A stretch of DNA of 64,000 bases from an uncultured Draconibacterium sp. Its GTDB lineage: Bacteria > Bacteroidota > Bacteroidia > Bacteroidales > Prolixibacteraceae. This document shows positions 35,241-42,596 of the stretch, piece by piece; the stretch's first letter is position 1, and every line of letters begins with the position of its first letter. The position numbers and the translations under genes were made by a program. Below the pieces are notes generated by a model. It was not told the origin of the DNA. It ran no database searches and saw only the letters and a list, made by a program, of their open reading frames with translations. The stretch is from the NCBI RefSeq assembly GCF_963675065.1, contig NZ_OY775905.1, positions 880,501-944,500 on the forward strand, in the 5' to 3' direction.

Positions 35241-36584
35241 ATGAACAACACATTGCTAATATTAAAACAAGAATACCTGAAAAGGGTAAAAAAGAAATCG
35301 TTCATCATATTAACCATCCTGATGCCGTTTTTGATAGCCGGAGTTTACGGGTTGGTCATTTATTTCTCGATTAAAGACGACACCGAAGAACGCACGATTG
35401 CGGTGTATGATGCTACCAATTTATTTCTTGGCGAATTCAGCGAGGAAGGCACAACGAGTTATCATTTTATTCCAAAAGAAGAATATACGGAGTTAAAATC
35501 GAATCTAAAAGGGAGCGGTTATTACGGCCTTCTTTTTATTCCATCCGATATTTATTCGAACAACCAGGCACAACTTTTCTCCGAAAAACAGTTGCCGTTT
35601 GAGCTTACCGAACAAATTGAGCGAAAACTGAGCCGCTTTATCGAAAACGACAAACGACAAAAAGTAATCGAGGAATCGGGCATTCCGGATTTGGAGGAAC
35701 GACTGAGCAAAACGCGCACCAGTGTAAACCTTAGTACCTTAAAAGTTTCGCAATCGGGTGAAACCAAAAAAAGCTCGTCGGTAGTGGCTTTTATTGCCAG
35801 CTACGCAATGGGACTTCTTATTTATTTCTTTGTGTTTATGTATGGCGCCATGGTAATGCGCAGCGTTATGGAAGAAAAGAAAAGCCGCATTATCGAGGTG
35901 ATCATCTCATCGGTAAAACCCAGTCAACTGATGGCCGGAAAAATTATCGGAACCGCTTTGGTTGGCCTCACGCAAGTTGCCATTTGGCTTGGTTTAGGAG
36001 GTATTGGTTTGTTTGTGGTACAAAGTTTCTTTTTCACGCCCGAGTCGGCTCAACAAATGGGTCAAAGTATTATGGAATCGCAGGGACAAATGAACCCCGC
36101 AGCCATGCAAGCAGCTCAATCCAACCAGGTAATGGAAGTAATGGAAATGATCGGAAACCTAAATCTGCCCCTTATCCTGTTTTCATTTGTGTTTTACTTC
36201 TTGGCCGGCTACCTGCTTTACAGTGCCCTGCTTGGAGCCGTTGGAGCCGCTGTTGATAACGACGAAGACTCGCAGCAAATGGTATTCCCGGTAACTTTCC
36301 CGCTTATCCTTTCTATTATGCTGCTCTTCCCCATTGCCAAAAATCCTGAGGGGCCGCTGGCATTCTGGTGTTCTATAATACCATTCACCTCTCCAGTAGC
36401 TATGATGGCACGCGTTCCTTACGATCTTCCAATTTGGGAACTACTTTTATCAATGGGTCTTTTAGTAATTACCACCATTGTATGTATTATGGCAGCTGCC
36501 AAAATCTACCGCATTGGGTTACTGATGTACGGAAAAAAGGTAAATATTAAAGAGCTGATTAAATGGCTTAGATATAAAGGTTGA
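35241..36584 (+). CDS. ABC-2 type permease (NatB-like)
   Basis: The 447-residue membrane partner of the preceding ATPase starts MNNTLLILKQEYLKRVKKKSF, followed by a membrane segment, a large extracytoplasmic loop (about 50-175), and five further segments near VVAFIASYAMGLLIYFFVFMYGAMVMRSV and RIIEVIISSVKPSQLMAGKIIG. The latter is the conserved ABC-2/NatB block. The open frame extends into the ATPase gene, but the ATG at 35241 is the sensible start. Confidence 0.92.
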   Translation: MNNTLLILKQEYLKRVKKKSFIILTILMPFLIAGVYGLVIYFSIKDDTEERTIAVYDATNLFLGEFSEEGTTSYHFIPKEEYTELKSNLKGSGYYGLLFIPSDIYSNNQAQLFSEKQLPFELTEQIERKLSRFIENDKRQKVIEESGIPDLEERLSKTRTSVNLSTLKVSQSGETKKSSSVVAFIASYAMGLLIYFFVFMYGAMVMRSVMEEKKSRIIEVIISSVKPSQLMAGKIIGTALVGLTQVAIWLGLGGIGLFVVQSFFFTPESAQQMGQSIMESQGQMNPAAMQAAQSNQVMEVMEMIGNLNLPLILFSFVFYFLAGYLLYSALLGAVGAAVDNDEDSQQMVFPVTFPLILSIMLLFPIAKNPEGPLAFWCSIIPFTSPVAMMARVPYDLPIWELLLSMGLLVITTIVCIMAAAKIYRIGLLMYGKKVNIKELIKWLRYKG

Positions 36585-36599
36585 TTGCAGAATAGAGAA

Positions 36600-36723
36600 G
36601 CTGTAAAAAAGTTAGCAACAACGTCATTCTGAATTTATTTCAGAATCTATAGAACTTGGTTTCTATTTCTTAAAAGAACCAGAAACAAGTTCAGGATGAC
36701 GAAACAAAATCTTTTTTGACAGC
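36600..36723. repeat. Long inverted-repeat element, MITE-like
   Basis: Outer arms GCTGTAAAAAAG (36600-36611) and CTTTTTTGACAGC (36711-36723) nearly match. Inner arms beginning CGTCATTCTGAATTT (36622) and ending AAGTTCAGGATGACG (36701) are imperfect complements. The inner pattern resembles a repeat seen in many Bacteroidota intergenic regions. It may also act as terminator for the ABC pair. Confidence 0.6.
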
Positions 36724-36822
36724 CTCACAAATACCCGGTTTTCTTAACAAAGAAGACAAAAACATGACTTTTTTCATATTTATTATTTAGAATAAATAAA
36801 AATTGCATATATTGCACCCATT

Positions 36823-36903
36823 ATGAAAAAGAAAAACACCGGTAACAATATGATGATGTGTTGTTGTTTCCTTAAAAAAGGGAAAGGTGTTGTAGTGTTT
36901 TAA
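36823..36903 (+). CDS. 26-residue cysteine/methionine leader peptide of cysK
   Basis: An ATG at 36823 opens 26 codons ending TAA at 36901-36903. The peptide has NNMMMCCCF in the middle: three ATG (36850-36858) and three TGT (36859-36867) codons in a row. It lies just upstream of a strong terminator and of cysK. Ribosomes should stall on these codons when charged tRNA-Cys (or Met) is short. GGAAAGG (36881-36887), coded just after the Cys run, can pair with CCTTTCC (36933-36939) of the terminator. This makes it a classical attenuation leader. A -7-like TATATTG at 36808-36814 gives a start site a few bases before the ATG. Confidence 0.85.
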   Translation: MKKKNTGNNMMMCCCFLKKGKGVVVF

Positions 36904-36928
36904 CTTGAGCTTAATTGCATGATTATAC

Positions 36929-36962
36929 AAGGCCTTTCCGTGAACGGAAAGGCCTTTTTTTT
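36929..36962 (+). terminator. Attenuator terminator upstream of cysK
   Basis: AAGGCCTTTCCG (36929-36940) pairs perfectly with CGGAAAGGCCTT (36945-36956) across a TGAA loop, followed by a run of eight T. It lies between the leader peptide stop and the cysK start, so it must be bypassed for cysK to be expressed. Confidence 0.92.
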
Positions 36963-37004
36963 GTTTAAAGGAATATTACCGAAATAACTCATAAATTAAA
37001 AAGA

Positions 37005-37916
37005 ATGAAAGCGAAGAACATTTTAGAGACCATTGGCAACACGCCACATGTTAAAATTAACCGCCTCTATCCGGAGGACTACGAAGTTTGGGTAAAAGTT
37101 GAAAAAACAAATCCTGGAGGAAGCATAAAAGACCGTATTGCGCTAGCAATGGTAGAGGATGCGGAAAAGAAAGGCATATTAAAAGAAGGTTCGGTGATTA
37201 TTGAACCAACATCGGGAAATACCGGAATCGGATTGGCATTGGTGGCAGCCGTAAAAGGTTATCGTTTAATTCTTACTATGCCGGAGTCAATGTCGCTGGA
37301 AAGAAGAAGAGCATTAAAAGCATTTGGTGCCGAGCTGGAATTAACACCAAAAGAAAAAGGAATGAAAGGTGCCATTGCCAAAGCTGAAGAACTGGCCAGT
37401 GAACTGGGAAATGCCTGGATTCCACAACAGTTTAACAATCCGGCAAACGTCGCCGTACACCGCGATTTTACTGCTCAGGAAATTTTAAAAGATTTCCCCG
37501 AAGGTTTCGACTACCTGATTACCGGTGTTGGTACCGGAGGTCATATAACTGGAGTTGCCGAAGTTTTAAAAGCAAAATTTCCGAACCTGAAAGTTTTTGC
37601 AGTTGAACCGGATTCAAGCCCTGTCATTGGCGGTAAAGATCCTGGTCCTCACGGAATTCAGGGAATTGGTGCCGGATTTATTCCGAACAACCTAAATACT
37701 GAACTTCTTGATGGAACAGTAGAAATTAGTAAAGAGGAAGCTTTTGAGTATGCTCAGAAAGCGGCAAGAGAAGAAGGTTTGTTTGTTGGTATTTCATCGG
37801 GAGCATCTTTTGCAGCCGTTGCCAAAAAGATCAAAGAACTACCAAAAGGTTCGCGAATTCTTACTTTCTCGTACGACCACGGCGAGCGCTATTTATCAAT
37901 TGAAGGATTGTATTAA
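37005..37916 (+). CDS. cysK: Cysteine synthase (O-acetylserine sulfhydrylase)
   Basis: CysK makes cysteine from O-acetylserine and sulfide using PLP. The 303 residues match the family. The PLP Lys is K42 in NPGGSIKDR, the substrate loop is EPTSGNTGIGLA, the phosphate-binding loop is GVGTGGHITGV, and the end has VGISSGASFAAV. It is controlled by the cysteine-rich leader peptide and attenuator directly upstream, which would raise expression when cysteine (and perhaps methionine) runs short. It is monocistronic, ending in a strong terminator. Confidence 0.96.
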   Translation: MKAKNILETIGNTPHVKINRLYPEDYEVWVKVEKTNPGGSIKDRIALAMVEDAEKKGILKEGSVIIEPTSGNTGIGLALVAAVKGYRLILTMPESMSLERRRALKAFGAELELTPKEKGMKGAIAKAEELASELGNAWIPQQFNNPANVAVHRDFTAQEILKDFPEGFDYLITGVGTGGHITGVAEVLKAKFPNLKVFAVEPDSSPVIGGKDPGPHGIQGIGAGFIPNNLNTELLDGTVEISKEEAFEYAQKAAREEGLFVGISSGASFAAVAKKIKELPKGSRILTFSYDHGERYLSIEGLY

Positions 37917-37933
37917 AACTAACTTCATTATAT

Positions 37934-37970
37934 AAAAAGGGAACCACTCAGCTGAATGGTTCCCTTTTTT
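37934..37970 (+). terminator. Terminator of cysK
   Basis: AAAAAGGGAACCA pairs with TGGTTCCCTTTTT around a short palindromic loop (TCAGCTGA), then a T-run. Confidence 0.9.
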
Positions 37971-38058
37971 CTATTCTGCTGATATATCATCAATTACATC
38001 TATCAAACAAAAGCTTTCCTCGAGTTGTTTCTTTTTCGTAAATTCATAAAAATTAATA

Positions 38059-38529
38059 ATGAAAGGATTAACTATGTTTTTTACCGGACTTATTGTTGGA
38101 GTACTTTTAACCATGATTCTTTTGATCGTGATAATGCCTAAACAAATGTTTGTGGTAAACGAAAGTAAACTAGGATTTGACGAAACAGTTGCAGCCATTG
38201 AACAATCGGCAAAAGACCATAACTGGAGCATGCCGCATTTATATGATCTGCAGGCAACCATGAAAAAACATAATTTTGACGTAAAACCAGTGAAAGTATT
38301 TTCGCTGTGCAAGCCCGATCATGCTTACCAGATTTTGAGCAGCGATCAGGAACGTGTGGTTTCAGCGTTGATGCCTTGCCGCGTTGCGGTTTACGAGCGA
38401 AATGGCAAAACCTATGTTTCCATGCTGAACTCAGGCCTGTTCTCGAAATTTATGGGCAGTAAAGTAAAAACTGTAATGGGAGCAGCCAGCGAAGAAAACA
38501 AACAAATACTTGCCCCGGTTATCAAGTAA
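38059..38529 (+). CDS. DUF302 family membrane-anchored protein
   Basis: The 156 residues start with one membrane segment (FFTGLIVGVLLTMILLIVIM). The following DUF302 domain (about 35-145) has FDETVAAIEQSAKDHNW, KVFSLCKPDHAYQIL, MPCRVAVYERNGKTYVSMLNSGL. DUF302 proteins have no established biochemical function, and some lie near metal or redox genes. It precedes an HMA-domain lipoprotein by 28 bases, so the two are probably co-transcribed. Two Cys residues (KPDHAYQ region and MPCR) are in the domain. Confidence 0.88.
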   Translation: MKGLTMFFTGLIVGVLLTMILLIVIMPKQMFVVNESKLGFDETVAAIEQSAKDHNWSMPHLYDLQATMKKHNFDVKPVKVFSLCKPDHAYQILSSDQERVVSALMPCRVAVYERNGKTYVSMLNSGLFSKFMGSKVKTVMGAASEENKQILAPVIK

Positions 38530-38557
38530 GTAAAAACTAAAAACAATAAAAACTACC

Positions 38558-38866
38558 ATGAAAAGACTATTGTATTTATTCATCCTGATTGGATTTGTTG
38601 CCTGTAACTCAGGAACTCAAAAAAACACTGAAGTAGCTCAACCGGAACAAATTATTGAAGCCACCATCGATATTGGCGGGTTACATTGCGATGCCTGTGT
38701 GGCCTCGGTAGAAAAGGGAGTAAATTCCCTGAGTGGGATTGAATCGGTAAAAGTGACACTTTCCGATTCAACTGCCATTGTAACATACAATGCGTCAGCT
38801 GTATCAATCGATGAAATTGAAAAAAGCATTGAAAAGCGCGGATACACTATAAAAGCCGTTAACTAA
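38558..38866 (+). CDS. Lipoprotein with heavy-metal-associated (HMA) domain
   Basis: The 102 residues begin with a lipoprotein signal (MKRLLYLFILIGFVAC, Cys in the lipobox) followed by one HMA domain: GLHCDACVASVEKGV carries the CxxC metal site, then SVKVTLSDSTAIVTYNA. The domain binds soft metals such as Cu(I). In the periplasm it may deliver or sense copper or a related metal, possibly with the DUF302 protein upstream. Confidence 0.92.
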   Translation: MKRLLYLFILIGFVACNSGTQKNTEVAQPEQIIEATIDIGGLHCDACVASVEKGVNSLSGIESVKVTLSDSTAIVTYNASAVSIDEIEKSIEKRGYTIKAVN

Positions 38867-38978
38867 GTCCCCGCAACAGTTAAACAACTACTGTTCACAA
38901 TGTTCTGGTGATAACTAACCGGGGTTTTCGGCATAATATTTGTAAAATACCTTACATTGCAGAAAAGCCATATAAACA

Positions 38979-39131
38979 ATGAAAGACAATTTCAAAAACG
39001 GAAAACCGGAATTAAAGGAAAAAGGGCCAGTATGGAGCGTTAAAGTTGACATTCCAACTGCCGTTTCTGAAGATTCCATCAGGCTTTATAAAAAAGCCCG
39101 AATACTGAAACTAAAAGTAATTTTGAATTAA
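38979..39131 (+). CDS. 50-residue hypothetical protein
   Basis: A short frame codes for 50 residues: a Lys/Asn-rich start, then KGPVWSVKVDIPTAVSEDS and a basic tail (YKKARILKLKV). A strong hairpin terminator begins 4 bases after its stop, and it lies 112 bases after the HMA gene. This supports it as a real small gene. No family is recognised. Confidence 0.5.
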   Translation: MKDNFKNGKPELKEKGPVWSVKVDIPTAVSEDSIRLYKKARILKLKVILN

Positions 39132-39134
39132 ATA

Positions 39135-39170
39135 AAAAGCTTTGACCGATAATGGTTCAAAGCTTTTTTT
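39135..39170. terminator. Bidirectional terminator after the 50-aa gene
   Basis: AAAAAGCTTTGA (39135-39146) pairs with TCAAAGCTTTTT (39157-39168), with A- and T-runs outside. It faces the 50-aa gene on + and the ABC-2 permease operon ending at 39195 on -. Confidence 0.85.
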
Positions 39171-39194
39171 TATTCTATTTTATTACTTCAACTT

Positions 39195-40394
39195 TCACTT
39201 TCTTATTTTCCTAACATACAGCTGAATATAGAAATATACAATTGTCAGAAAGGCATAACTCCCTGCCTGAAAATATAATTTTAGCACCTCTGATTTTACC
39301 TCAGTAATTCCAACGCCCATTGTGCGTAAACGCAAATAGGCAGGTACAGCTGTAGTTCCGGGCAAAATTTTGGATAAGCCCACCAACCAGTCGGGCATAG
39401 CAGACACCGGCCAGGAAATACCGCTTAAGAATAAGGCAATCGGCGATAAAAACATCATAAATACAATGGCCGACTCGCGATGTTTAAATAACGTTGACAG
39501 ACCAATTCCGAAAAATATTACCGACAATAAGAAGGGGAATAATAACATCAGCACATCAAACATATTCCCTTTGTCGGGATAGTTAAACCAGTCGTGAATA
39601 AGGATCAATGCAAGGCAAATATTAAATGCTGAGATAAGCAAATAAGCACCTACTCTACCAAAGACTAATGGAATAATTTCGCGCCTGCGTTTGTTTTCCG
39701 GTAATCTGAACGGAGAAGCTTTTGATTCGGAGAAAGTCCCCCCCATAATGCCAATACCAATAAGCAAGGTTTGCTGAATGATGATAATGATTAATCCGGG
39801 CATGATAAAACTACCATATGAACCAGAAGGAATGTAAAGCATGTGCGTTTGAATACTCAAAGGACTGGCAGAAACTTTTGCCTGTCGTAACGATTTTCCT
39901 TCGGCAAGGTAATGTTGCACTCCAACACCTGCTCCAAAATAAGCATTAACGGTTTGTGCCGCCGTGTAAAATGTTTTGTATTTTAACAGGTAACTACCAT
40001 CGGCATAAACGGCAACATTGGCCTGTTTTGTCGACAGCACATTTTTCTGAAATCCTTTTGGAATAAGTAAAACACCATCAATTTTATTTTCCAGAAAAAG
40101 CTGTTCAGCCTCTTTTAAACTTTGTGGATTGTCTGTAACCTGCACTTCACGCGAGGCATCAAGCATATTGGTGTATTTCCGGCTGGTAGCTGTTTGATCT
40201 AAATCAACAACACCAACCGGCAAGTTGGTAAGCACCTCGTTAAAATATCCGAACGAGTATAACAGCGGATATATCATTAGCGCTCCCACCAAAATCAACA
40301 CTGCACCGCTATCTGTAAAAATTGCTTTCAATTCATTCTTAAAATGAAAAGCCATTAACTCGAAGCTGTTTATTTTATTCTTGTCTTTCATCAT
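39195..40394 (-). CDS. ABC-2 type permease, second of a pair (YbhR/YbhS-like)
   Basis: The 399-residue permease has a membrane segment near the start (AVLILVGALMIYPLLYSFGYF), a long extracytoplasmic domain (about 55-200) with VGVVDLDQTATSRKY and LLIPKGFQKNV, and five membrane segments near FIMPGLIIIIIQQTLLIGIG onward. This is the ABC-2 architecture of the YbhS/YbhR exporters. It ends the operon. No ATPase gene occurs in the operon or nearby. Confidence 0.88.
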   Translation of the reverse strand: MMKDKNKINSFELMAFHFKNELKAIFTDSGAVLILVGALMIYPLLYSFGYFNEVLTNLPVGVVDLDQTATSRKYTNMLDASREVQVTDNPQSLKEAEQLFLENKIDGVLLIPKGFQKNVLSTKQANVAVYADGSYLLKYKTFYTAAQTVNAYFGAGVGVQHYLAEGKSLRQAKVSASPLSIQTHMLYIPSGSYGSFIMPGLIIIIIQQTLLIGIGIMGGTFSESKASPFRLPENKRRREIIPLVFGRVGAYLLISAFNICLALILIHDWFNYPDKGNMFDVLMLLFPFLLSVIFFGIGLSTLFKHRESAIVFMMFLSPIALFLSGISWPVSAMPDWLVGLSKILPGTTAVPAYLRLRTMGVGITEVKSEVLKLYFQAGSYAFLTIVYFYIQLYVRKIRK

Positions 40395-40399
40395 AGTTC

Positions 40400-41581
40400 C
40401 TATTGTTTCCCCCAGTGTTTCGGATCGCTCAAACTCTTTTTATACATTTTAAATGCAGCCATACCCGACAGCATAAATAGGATGATGTAACACAAATACG
40501 GCAACGCTTCTTTTATTGGTGCACCACGTAATGATTGTGAAATAAAAAGTTTCTCCCACCATGTGAATGGGAAGATTGCCGTTAGTCCTTTTACAAATGG
40601 CATCATTCCTTCTACCGGAAAAGTTAATCCTGAAAATGTTATTCCCATCATTATATAGGCACTCCCCACGGACAGCGATAAACGCAGGTTTTTGGTTAAG
40701 GAAACGAATATTAATCCCAGCATTTGGTAGGCAAGAATTGTAATAAACTGACCGCAAAAAATGATTACAAAACTGCCATTTAAGGGCATCCCTTCAACCA
40801 CATAAAGCAGATAGGCAATTAACATTGCAAAACCAGAATAAATAACGGTGTACGGAAACAGTTTACCAACAATTGCCATTCGCACGCTGTTGTTTCCGGC
40901 TTCCAAAAGACTTAGCCCTGTTCCTCGTTTCAGTTCATTTCCGAAAGTGTAAACCGAACTCATAAAAGCAAACAAAAACAAGGTAAAATACATCATTGCC
41001 GAGTTAAGAAAGTAGGCATAATTTGTATACGGATTGAACAAGACATGCTTTTGAATTTTCACAGGAACAACACGGGCCATGGCTTTTTGTGCATTGTTAC
41101 CGTTAAGTGCCAGTTTTTTTAGCTGAATTCCGGCAGACAAGGTATTTAGTGTGGTTAAAACCGAACGTTGTACAACTCCGGCAACCGTTACGTTTGTTCC
41201 GTTTATATAAACCGGGACAGGGGCTTCAACTCCCTGAAATACTTTTTTCTCCAAATCGTTGGGCAATACAACAATTGCCTGAACAAGACCTTGTTTTAAC
41301 CACTCCTGTGCCTGAAATAAATCCGGTGAACCGGTCACAATTTGCACATCGGGAGAGGCGTTTAAAGCATTTCCTACTTTTACGGAAAGTGATGAATTAT
41401 CCTGATCGACCAAAGCAATTGGTAATCGTTTAGCCGCTCCTTGCTGAAAGATAAAAAAGAGTAGCAATATACCAGTAATCGGCCCGATTAAAAGCAAAAA
41501 CCGATAAGCAGGATTTTGCTGAATCCGCCTGGCCTCACGAATCATTACTTCAAAAATAGGATGTCTCTTTTTCCCGTCCAT
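40400..41581 (-). CDS. ABC-2 type permease, first of a pair (YbhR/YbhS-like)
   Basis: The 393-residue permease has the same layout as its neighbour: LLLIGPITGILLLFFIFQQG, an external domain with PIALVDQDNSSLSVK and VLPNDLEKKVFQG, and a C-terminal membrane half (MMYFTLFLFAFMSSVYTFGNELKRGT). The spacing to HlyD upstream is 1 base and to the second permease 5 bases, indicating one operon. The pair probably forms a heterodimeric exporter. Confidence 0.88.
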   Translation of the reverse strand: MDGKKRHPIFEVMIREARRIQQNPAYRFLLLIGPITGILLLFFIFQQGAAKRLPIALVDQDNSSLSVKVGNALNASPDVQIVTGSPDLFQAQEWLKQGLVQAIVVLPNDLEKKVFQGVEAPVPVYINGTNVTVAGVVQRSVLTTLNTLSAGIQLKKLALNGNNAQKAMARVVPVKIQKHVLFNPYTNYAYFLNSAMMYFTLFLFAFMSSVYTFGNELKRGTGLSLLEAGNNSVRMAIVGKLFPYTVIYSGFAMLIAYLLYVVEGMPLNGSFVIIFCGQFITILAYQMLGLIFVSLTKNLRLSLSVGSAYIMMGITFSGLTFPVEGMMPFVKGLTAIFPFTWWEKLFISQSLRGAPIKEALPYLCYIILFMLSGMAAFKMYKKSLSDPKHWGKQ

Positions 41582-41582
41582 T

Positions 41583-42569
41583 TTATTTCATTTCGGGTAA
41601 GGTAACAACGGCAGTCATTCCCGGACGCAAACCTCCTATTTTATTCACCGGACGCGCCTCAACTTCAAACGATTTTAAATCGAACTGTCCCGAAGTTTTT
41701 GTTGCATTCCAACGGGCAAAATCGGCTGACGGACTAATATATTTTACTTTAAAGTCGAACTCCTGCCCGTCAAGACCAGGAATTACAGCTTTAAACACAC
41801 TACCCATTTTAAAATGAGTCATATAATCTTCGCGAATGTAAAGTGTAACCCAAATATCGTTCAGATCGAGAATGGTAACTACCGGAAAACCTGTTGAAAC
41901 TAACTCGCCTTCTTCAACATTTACTCCCGACACTTCTCCGTCGGCAATAGCATTAATTGTTGTTTCCTTCAGGTAAGCTTGCACCTCGGCAATGGCGGCA
42001 TCGGCACGTTCTACCATTGCGGCAGCAGCGGTTTTATCTTCTTCGCGGGCTCCCTTTTCAGCTTTCTGCCAAATGGCTTTGGCGGCATTTGCCGTTTCGC
42101 GGGCGGCTTTCATTTGCGTTTCAACCTCATCGCGTTTTTGTGCCGGCACCACTCCTTCATCATATAAATTCTGAATTCGTGCAAATGTCTTTTCAGCAAA
42201 CTGGGCAGCTGCTTCAGCTTTTACATAGGTACTGTAGGCAGCTGTAATATCTTCTTGTTGCGCTCCGTTTTGAGCCTTTCGGCTTTGTGCACTTGCGGCA
42301 GTACGCGCAGCATTTGCGTTGGCCAGTTTTGCATTAATTTCGGGGCTGTCAATAGAAAAAATAAAGTCGCCCTTTTTCACTTTCTGTCCACGATCAACAG
42401 CTACTTTCTGTATCCTTCCCGGAACTTTTGAGGCAATGTTGTATTGCTGCGCCTCAACCTCTCCTTGCAGAATTACGGGCTCGGGTTTTGTTACAACGAT
42501 AAATGTGTACACTATAAATGCTACGATAGCTACAAGTACAATTATTGAGCTTAACGTCTTCTTATTCAT
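41583..42569 (-). CDS. HlyD-family periplasmic adaptor (membrane fusion protein)
   Basis: The 328-residue adaptor has an N-terminal membrane anchor (SSIIVLVAIVAFIVYTFIVV), then VQRGQ-like lipoyl start (VAVDRGQKVKKGDFIFSIDSPE), a long alpha-hairpin rich in Ala and Gln (about 75-190), and a C-terminal barrel with TVVTLPE. It would couple the ABC-2 permeases to the TolC-type channel encoded just upstream. Confidence 0.92.
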   Translation of the reverse strand: MNKKTLSSIIVLVAIVAFIVYTFIVVTKPEPVILQGEVEAQQYNIASKVPGRIQKVAVDRGQKVKKGDFIFSIDSPEINAKLANANAARTAASAQSRKAQNGAQQEDITAAYSTYVKAEAAAQFAEKTFARIQNLYDEGVVPAQKRDEVETQMKAARETANAAKAIWQKAEKGAREEDKTAAAAMVERADAAIAEVQAYLKETTINAIADGEVSGVNVEEGELVSTGFPVVTILDLNDIWVTLYIREDYMTHFKMGSVFKAVIPGLDGQEFDFKVKYISPSADFARWNATKTSGQFDLKSFEVEARPVNKIGGLRPGMTAVVTLPEMK

Positions 42570-42596
42570 ATTCTATGTTTTTTGCTTTTGGTTTTC

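Noticed and set aside
34406..35317. 303-codon minus-strand frame opposite the NatA-like ATPase
   Set aside because: It overlaps an ATPase with all ABC motifs; its composition (Phe/Asn/Val rich) is typical of an antisense shadow.
36600..36723. Inverted repeat read as an ordinary terminator of the NatAB operon
   Set aside because: The nested arms and 124-base span fit a repeat element better; a termination role is possible but secondary.
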